Translations under genes and position numbers: made by a program
Assembly: GCA_010015745.1 (NCBI GenBank)
Contig: ML978375.1
Span: 1-24,550 of the forward strand
DNA from: Setomelanomma holmii
Lineage: Eukaryota; Ascomycota; Dothideomycetes; Pleosporales; Phaeosphaeriaceae
DNA: 24,550 bases
Reading direction: 5' to 3'
The notes under the pieces: generated by a model
Told to the model about the DNA's origin: nothing
The model's database searches: none
The model's input: the letters and a program-made list of their open reading frames with translations, nothing else
Shown here: positions 18,824-24,550 of the stretch, in pieces
How the letters are laid out: every line of letters starts with the position of its first letter
How positions within the stretch are numbered: the stretch's first letter is position 1

Positions 18824-19249
18824 TCACTGCAGGAATCTTCCGTCAATCCACCGAAGTGGAGTATCACCATCTTGATATGTTGGAGGCCGGTCATCCGCGA
18901 CGAAAGAATATCTGCCATGTCTCTCCAGCTTCGTCTTTCCGTGCAGGCTAAGGTCGCTTGAATGTCGCTCGTATCTGGGCGCAGGAACGGAGCTACTGCT
19001 GTCCGGTCTAATTACAGCTCTTTGAAGCTGCTGGAGTTCGATGTCACGAAGCGCGCCCAGATGGCGCTGGTAGTCATCTCCATTCGCACCCTGCGGTGTA
19101 ACCGACCGTCGCTGTTCGGACATGCACCCGAAAACTGTCCATGAGACGTAGATAAGAAGAAAGGCGAAGACGATGATAAATATGACCCATATATATTTGT
19201 AGTTTTCCCAATTGAACTTAAGAGGCTTCTGGTAATCCGTATCGTCCAT
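18824..19249 (-). CDS. Small single-pass membrane protein (141 aa) with PPTY and DIEL motifs
   Basis: The start is the ATG at 19249. An N-terminus of about 19 residues (MDDTDYQKPLKFNWENYKY) precedes one helix at about 20-41 (IWVIFIIVFAFLLIYVSWTVF). The tail has DIEL at 69-72 and PPTYQD at 122-127. PPxY followed by acidic residues is the motif by which fungal adaptor proteins bind the WW domains of the ubiquitin ligase Rsp5/Nedd4. A small membrane-anchored Rsp5 adaptor or substrate is therefore a reasonable guess, not shown. There is no signal peptide. Length and layout match the 16998-17423 gene. Confidence 0.63.
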   Translation of the reverse strand: MDDTDYQKPLKFNWENYKYIWVIFIIVFAFLLIYVSWTVFGCMSEQRRSVTPQGANGDDYQRHLGALRDIELQQLQRAVIRPDSSSSVPAPRYERHSSDLSLHGKTKLERHGRYSFVADDRPPTYQDGDTPLRWIDGRFLQ

Positions 19250-20244
19250 CAATTAGACTGTAAAATGAATTGTTCTCAGATGTAAGAAAGTGTATTGGAA
19301 GGGAAGAGTTGTGGCCGAGCTGAAGTGAGATTCTTTCAGGTCACTTCGCTACATAGAACAACCCACCACGGACATGTCATCTTACAGTTGGTCAAGATGC
19401 AACTCGTTTCCTCAGGAGAGAATCTGTCCGTAATGTTACATTCCCAGCTGACGACAGCCGCCGCAGGTCGACGCATCGCATCGTGTCATATTGTTGTCGC
19501 AATGCTAGTAGAGGGGGATCGTATCGCCCAGTTCTGGTGATTTCACTGCTTGACGTGTCGTGCTGACATGACAGCATTACTGCTGTAGCTCAAACCAACG
19601 AGCGATTGAGGTTTTGCGGCAGCATTCCCGGCCCAACTTAACTACGAACGGATGATGAGGCTGTCAACCTCGGTTCGAACGTGACGTTATGATGAACGAT
19701 ATAGGAAAGGGTGCTCGTGTAGCGGCCATATGCGCGTCGCAATCAAGAGGTCGCAAGGCATGTTCTAGAATGAAAGAGGTGTGCTGGATGTCAGCTCAGC
19801 TTTTCTGCTCTCCCGATAAATAGAGGGGACGCGGGTGGTCAAGTGAACGATCTTGCCTTGTAGGCTGACTAACCGAGGTTCGTGTGCTTTCGCGCCTCCC
19901 CTATCGCGCGACAAGCGACGTGGTGTGAGGCTACACCGACGTGATCGATTGAGACATGCTTCGTTGTCCATCAATTCCTTTTCTGCAAGTTGTGTCTGCA
20001 TCCCAACAGCATCCAACGACAACGTTTGTCCTCAGCGTCTGCCGACGGGCCGCTGCGCGCCGATTCTGCCCAAATAGTTGCGGGTTTGCTAAACCCCGCA
20101 TTCCCGATGCGTCACGTAAAAGTTTGCTTCCGGACATCGACCGCTGACACCCTGAGGTTTATATGGCAACACGGCTTCTAATCTCCTGCTATCTGTCGGG
20201 ATATATTGCAGCTAAGCTTAAACAGTAACATAATTCAAGTTTCT
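19250..20244. other. Intergenic, no gene seen
   Basis: Several overlapping frames of 60-85 codons between 19295 and 20181 have no recognisable features. A short inverted repeat (GCGGGTTT gct AAACCCCGC, 20080-20099, one bulged base) was noticed. The last part is upstream of the tRNA gene. Confidence 0.45.
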
Positions 20245-20316
20245 GGCCGGTTGGCGCAATGGTAGCGCGCAGCCCTCCTAAGGCTGAGGCTGTGGGTTCG
20301 AGTCCCACATCGGTCG
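20245..20316 (+). tRNA. tRNA-Arg (anticodon CCT)
   Basis: A 72-base cloverleaf without an intron. Acceptor arm GGCCGGT pairs with ATCGGTC (two G-U pairs), with discriminator G. The D arm is GCGC-AATGGTA-GCGC. The anticodon arm is CAGCC-CTCCTAA-GGCTG with CCT at the anticodon position, reading AGG. The T arm is GTGGG-TTCGAGT-CCCAC. A run of five T at 20318-20322 serves as the RNA polymerase III terminator. Confidence 0.95.
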
Positions 20317-20317
20317 C

Positions 20318-20322
20318 TTTTT
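20318..20322 (+). terminator. RNA polymerase III terminator
   Basis: Five T residues start two bases after the end of the tRNA-Arg gene, the usual Pol III stop signal. Confidence 0.8.
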
Positions 20323-20547
20323 GCAATTTTCTTTTTGATCTAGCAATAAGCTTCTAGTAGATATGCTGTGTAGGCGTGTGGCTAGAGAAGGAAGGAACAT
20401 GGCGATTTTTTGACCCTGTGGGGGGTCCGAGCTTCCCTTCCGAAAGGCTCCTACCACACCGACGTACGTCCTTTTCAGATATATTCACTGGATCATATTT
20501 ATGATGTCGAGAAACTCTTACTATGTTCATTTTTGACGTTCTGTTAG

Positions 20548-20588
20548 AATTCTGTAACTGATAGACCTAACCAACGCGCCACGACTCC
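20548..20588 (-). other. Possible tRNA 5'-half-like fragment
   Basis: Read on the minus strand, GGAGTCGTGGCGCGTTGG followed by TTAGG resembles an acceptor strand plus the D arm and A box of a tRNA (compare TGGCGCAGTTGGTTAGCGC in many eukaryotic tRNAs). The anticodon arm and T arm that should follow are not recognisable. It could be a tRNA-derived remnant next to the intact tRNA, or chance. Confidence 0.28.
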
Positions 20589-20661
20589 CCATCGTTCATT
20601 CCCATTGTTTCTCCTTACGTTGATGTCCCATCAAAGTCGTTCATGTCTATCTTATGACCAC

Positions 20662-21621
20662 TCACTTAGTCGCTAGCCAACCCCCAGCCCAGGTCTTCTT
20701 CTTCATCTTATGTGGCCTATCGACCATGTCACCTGGGCCGGCCCAGTCGTCTGATATGACAAAGCCGGGATCCAGAGCCTTGAATGTATGCTTCGTCATG
20801 TGGTCGGCCTCGTGGCGGGCCAAGACTGCTGGCACGGTGGTACGTACAGCGTCGTCATTATTAATACACATCACCATCTTGGCGAGATCGTTCTCAATCT
20901 CACGGCGCTAGTCTCGTGTGTTCGACTTGTAGAATGCAGAACGTAGGACTATCAATTCGGCCTTCAGAACGCCGCCTTGATATTCCATACCAGTTAATGC
21001 TTCAGCCATAAATTTGAAGAGTCGTTCCTGGAGGAAGGGACGATGGAACAAGTTTCGGAGCTTGTACTCTACCATTTGTCGAAGCTCCAGTCGTCCTCAT
21101 CACGTTGTACGATGTTTGCACTCTTGGCGTTGCTCTCGTGCTCATCTGCGTCTTCGTGTTCGTCGTCATCTGCATCTACTTCTTCATCGATGTCCCAGCC
21201 GTCGTCGCTCCCGTCACGATCAGGATCCGGCGTGTCGTAATCGAATTCAGCCTCAAGCAGTCGCTCCTTGACAGCGTCGGTTAACGAGCCGACCCGACGA
21301 ATGATCGTCATCAAGGATGAGGGGTCATGGTATAGTTGCATCAGCGCGGAGAGGAGGAAATCAACGACGTGCAGAGCTGAATAGTAGCTGCTGCACAGGA
21401 TAAGGCAGGACCTACTCTCGGGCGGCCTTGGTGACAATCTTCGCTGCCTCATCGTGCACCGTGCGCAACACTCGCAAGATCCCCATCGAACAAGTCCGGG
21501 TCACGAGGAAAATGATTGGCTTTGAGTTGTAGAGATTTGGTGGTAGGTTAACGCGTGTATGGGTTATGCAGTGTGGAAGACGATCATAGACCATGAGTCG
21601 TAGCTCTTTGGGCAGATCCAT
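20662..21621 (-). pseudogene. Broken F-box-like protein gene
   Basis: The frame starts at 21621 with MDLPKELRLMVYDRLP, the style of the short F-box/2EXR-like domain that opens many expanded fungal proteins, and continues through LVTRTCSMGILRVLRTVHDEA. Coding continues in three pieces. The first frame stops at 21412. A second, shifted frame carries LHVVDFLLSALMQLYHD and an acidic stretch (DDGWDIDEEVDADDDE) and stops at 21069. A third frame picks up at about 21075 with QMVEYKLRNLF and runs to 20662, interrupted by one TAG at 20908-20910 between NTRD and RREIEND. That TAG could come from CAG by a single C-to-T change. I found no introns of normal length that remove these breaks, so at least two lesions look real. 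A multi-intron gene with unusually short introns is the alternative. Confidence 0.6.
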
Positions 21622-22021
21622 AAACCGGAAGGATTGTGTCTCTTAAATCTTGCTGCAAGTACGAAATGTAAGATTGGCCTCAGTTGAGTTGTAGTGTTGA
21701 TGTGTGGTTGTGGGGAGGAGATAGACGGCTAGTCCAAGAATAGTTATACGTATGGGCGTGGCAGTGAAAGTCGATTTACCATGCGCAAGGCAAGCAGCTA
21801 ATAGCAGTAGTTTCACTCGCTCGGGCTATACTTTAGCTTCATGCTGAAAATCCCAGACTTCCCATTTCACTCGAGCTCGAGTAACCTGGATCGATCTCAT
21901 GTTCGAGAAACACTCATATATACAGAAAAACCTCCGTGGATGACGCTCTCCTACCACAGCATATTTACACCGTAGGCTTCTTCTCAACACCTACTCATCT
22001 ATTGATCATCTTGCTATCCAT
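21622..22021. other. Intergenic between pseudogene and sugar porter
   Basis: No coding potential was seen. It contains a perfect 14-base palindrome, ACTCGAGCTCGAGT, at 21869-21882. It should hold the promoter of the broken gene and the 3' untranslated region of the transporter. Confidence 0.5.
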
Positions 22022-23805
22022 CTAAGCACTGTATTTAGCCTTCTCATCCCCAACGGTTGCACTCTCTATGACTTCCTCATCGTTGTCCGCGAAAGCCTTA
22101 TCTCCGAAGGCAACTGCAATCTCCTCAAGACTACATCCTGCGGTCTCGACATAGTAGAAGTGACTAAATCCAGCCGAGAAGAGACAAAAGCCTGCGATGA
22201 CGAGGTAGAAGTAGCCGCCGATACCAGCAAAGGCATCGGGTGAGACCATGCCGATGATGAAGTTGAAAATCCAGTTGGAAGTGGTGGCAAGCGCCATACC
22301 CTTGCTGCGTCCGCGGAGAGGAAATATCTCAGCGGGCAACAGCCATGGCATCGGTCCCCAAGTGAAGCCATACACAATGTTGTATAGCATGATAAAGGCG
22401 TATTGACCATTGGCTCGGGTGGTGATTGCCATATCAGCTTCCGTGAAGGCGCAGACGATTCCGAGCAGGATGGACATGAGTACACCGCCGAGGAGCAGGA
22501 GCGGCTTACGACCCCAGCGATCGGCGAGCCACCAGGTGACGACGGTTGCGGCGGTATATGGGAGGGCGTGGGCGGCAGTGTAGAGTAGGGACTTCTTCTC
22601 ATCGAAGCCAGCTGTTGCCAGAGTGCTCGGTAAATAGAACGAGATGATATTGATACCGTTCAATTGCGCAAACATCTGAACGGTGATGCCGACGATGGTG
22701 CGCTTGCGGTAGCGAGTGAACATTTCCTGTTCTGAGGTTAGCGACTTGCCACACCACAATCAACCACACAATGAAGCTTACCTTCCAGCTTGACTTCTCC
22801 AGCGATGCTTCGTAAACAACAGCCTCTTGGATTTCAAGGAAGACTTGTTGAACATGTTCTGCGCTCGTATCGCCATTCGAGTGAAGATCAGCGACCATCT
22901 GGAGAGAATCTTTCATAAAACCGTTCTTTGCCAGCCATCTTGGTGTCTCGGGTAGGAAGAAAGACATGGTCACAAGGAGGAAAGAGAGCAAGATCTGGAT
23001 GACAAATGGGCCTTGCCAGGACATGGCATCATTCGAACCCAACAAGAAGTGGAAGCCTAGTGCAGTGTCAGTCTAAGTTCGGGAGAGTTTCGTATATCTG
23101 GCTTGACGTACCGTAATCTACCCAGCAAGAAAGCATATAACCAGCGATCAAGCATGTGTATTCAATACCGACCATGAGACCTCTTGCGTGTGGAGCTGCT
23201 ATCTCAGTCTGAATAATTGGCACAGTCATGGATAGAAAGCCGACACCGAGACTTTGGATGGTGCGACCAGCGACGAATGTTGCAAAACCCGGGGCAAAGA
23301 TCTGGATAAAAGCGCTGAAGAAGTAGATGAAGCCTCCGAGACGGACAGTTCGCTTTCGCCCAATGATGTCGCCAAGTCGTCCAGCGATGAGAGCACCTAC
23401 GGCTGCTGAAGCTTGCAAGCAAGCAACAGAGATACCGGTGATTGTAGGGCTAACAGCGGCAGTGCTGCCATTGGCACCACCATAATCGCTGAAAAAGCGT
23501 TTAACGAAGACGGGATTGACGAGGAGACCGGACATGATACCTGCGCGTGTTAGTCATGGCTGGACACCACTGAGATGATAAGAGGACTTACCAGAATTGT
23601 ATCCAAACAGGGCATCTCCCAGACTTCCAAATCCGCATGTTGCGTACAGAAGCGCGGAGCCCCTGATAGGATACCTCGCGGAGATCTTGGTGGGCTTCAG
23701 TTTCTTTTCGACCCAAGTAGCCTCTGCCTCGACTTGAGCGGCGACGCGATCGGCTCGCTGCCTGATGTTGGCATTCGCAACCGCGACGGAGTTGCTTCGA
23801 GACAT
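22022..23805 (-). CDS. MFS sugar transporter, sugar porter family (4 exons, 540 aa)
   Basis: A plasma-membrane permease with twelve predicted helices, probably taking up a hexose, disaccharide or related polyol by proton symport. Exons are 23805-23592, 23540-23112, 23056-22782 and 22726-22022; introns are 51, 55 and 55 nt, GT..AG. The joined frame is 540 aa, typical of fungal sugar porters. Signature motifs occur in order: GRLGDIIGRKRTVRLGG after helix 2, PETPRWLAKNG before the central loop, QLNGINIISFYLPS in helix 7, DRWGRKPLLLLGG after helix 8, and PAEIFPLRGRSKG after helix 10. The last intron must use the acceptor ending AACAG at 22727, not the nearer CTCAG, to keep frame (SSWK-EMFTRYRK). 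The N-terminus is long and charged. The substrate cannot be read from sequence; the N-terminal style suggests the lactose/hexose permease-like subgroup. Confidence 0.93.
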
Positions 23806-24550
23806 GTCGATGAATGACAGGATGCTGTGTTCAATGATGGAATGAAGCTCAGATGCCGATGCTCTGGTTGTTGTGGGGATGAAACTTGGAGTTTGAGGAC
23901 CTTATTTATGATGGCCTATCCCCAGTCTCTCCCCATGGAGAAGATTTCTCCTCATCCATGATGCAACCCAGTCTTTGGTAGTGCCCCGGTGCCGATTGAG
24001 CTTGGCGAGTTGAGGCTGCAGGGTGGTCGCTGTAGATGCAGCAGCCGGAAAAAGTTGCCGGTGCTGCTCCGCGGCACTTCTTCAGCCAGAAAGTGTGATC
24101 ATGCAGATTGCGACAAGCAATTTGGGGAATGCGAGTGCGAATTTGTCACGGTTTGGAGTCTCTCCTGCCTCACTGCGCAGTGGCACCTCACCTTGTGTGA
24201 GGTGAGACTGCCTTCTCTACACTAGCACTGTTTACAGCCCCCCAACTATATGTACTGTTCGTAGCTTCACACAATACAACTACACCGAACATCAACTTTT
24301 CCAGGTCAATGAAAGATCGATATCCATCGATTTTTCATCAGAACACGACTCAAATGCCTTCTTAAACCTGTTTCCCAGCACTCTCCCTCCGCTGCAGGCG
24401 TTGTGGCAGGCGTGCTGCCTTCTTTTGTCTTTCAGCTCCCTGGTGAGCTGAAATCTTTTCAAAATGGCCCGTGCGCCACTCAGATTTTCACGTTCGGTCG
24501 AAGGCCACAACTACAGCTAAGACAAGGAGACTAAGTTATCTTGACACTCC
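23806..24550. other. Upstream region of the sugar porter; no gene seen
   Basis: A TATA-like CATAAATAAG on the minus strand (23901-23910) lies about 100 bases before the transporter ATG. Two short inverted repeats occur: GGAGAA gat TTCTCC at 23937-23951, and CACCTCAC cttgt GTGAGGTG at 24184-24204. Several CGG/CCG triplets near 24043-24075 could be Zn2Cys6 factor sites. A 72-codon minus frame at 24292-24510 has no ATG at its start and no domain, and is not called. Confidence 0.45.
24184..24204. repeat. Perfect 8-base inverted repeat, 5-base spacer
   Basis: CACCTCAC and GTGAGGTG flank CTTGT, about 380 bases upstream of the transporter start codon. It could be a site for a dimeric regulator or a small hairpin. 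No known factor is claimed. Confidence 0.45.

Noticed and set aside
21043..21240. Ser-rich plus-strand frame resembling a low-complexity protein
   Set aside because: It is the antisense of the acidic Asp/Glu stretch of the broken F-box-like gene.
1..24550. CRISPR array, prokaryotic operon, defence island or intact transposon
   Set aside because: The genes have spliceosomal introns and fungal families; no direct-repeat array, transposase, reverse transcriptase or terminal repeat pair was found.

Overview
The window looks like nuclear DNA of a filamentous ascomycete. The evidence is intron-poor genes with short GT..AG introns (46-93 nt, most with a CTNAC/CTRAC branch site), mitochondrial protein genes, GPI-protein and sugar-porter genes, and a nuclear-type tRNA. 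A Dothideomycete would fit, but that is an impression from protein style and was not tested.

Layout. 1-2.3 kb: two small single-pass membrane protein genes on the minus strand (529-987 and 1578-2057), preceded by a TA-rich left edge with no gene. 2.5-7.6 kb: a compact housekeeping block. It holds a four-exon glycolipid-transfer protein (HET-C2 type, minus), a divergent three-exon tartrate/D-malate dehydrogenase (plus), the mitochondrial inner membrane protease subunit IMP2 (minus), and the catalytic NAD-isocitrate dehydrogenase subunit IDH2 (minus, three exons, transit peptide on its own first exon). 8.0-8.5 kb: another single-pass membrane protein (minus). 8.5-11.6 kb: about 3.1 kb without a credible gene. 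11.6-12.2 kb: a Ser/Ala-rich GPI-anchored secreted protein (plus) with a TATA box. 13.2-15.8 kb: a divergent pair made of a class-I methyltransferase-like protein (minus) and a pirin with an N-terminal hydrophobic extension (plus). 16.0-19.25 kb: small minus-strand genes or short ORFs, almost all with one hydrophobic helix (43, 70, 141, 36 and 141 aa). 20.25 kb: tRNA-Arg(CCT). 20.66-21.62 kb: a broken F-box-like gene (minus). 22.0-23.8 kb: a four-exon MFS sugar porter (minus).

How the genes relate. Two members of the beta-decarboxylating dehydrogenase superfamily (tartrate/malate DH and IDH2) lie 1.4 kb apart, separated by IMP2; three genes here act in or near mitochondrial carbon metabolism. 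Nothing indicates a biosynthetic cluster, a defence system or an intact mobile element. The strongest unexplained signal is the set of small single-pass membrane proteins, all on the minus strand. Four of them share a D-[ILV]-E motif about 15-30 residues after the membrane helix, two have the same length (141 aa), and one carries a PPxY ubiquitin-ligase adaptor motif. Whether they form a real family is inference from reading and needs a homology search.
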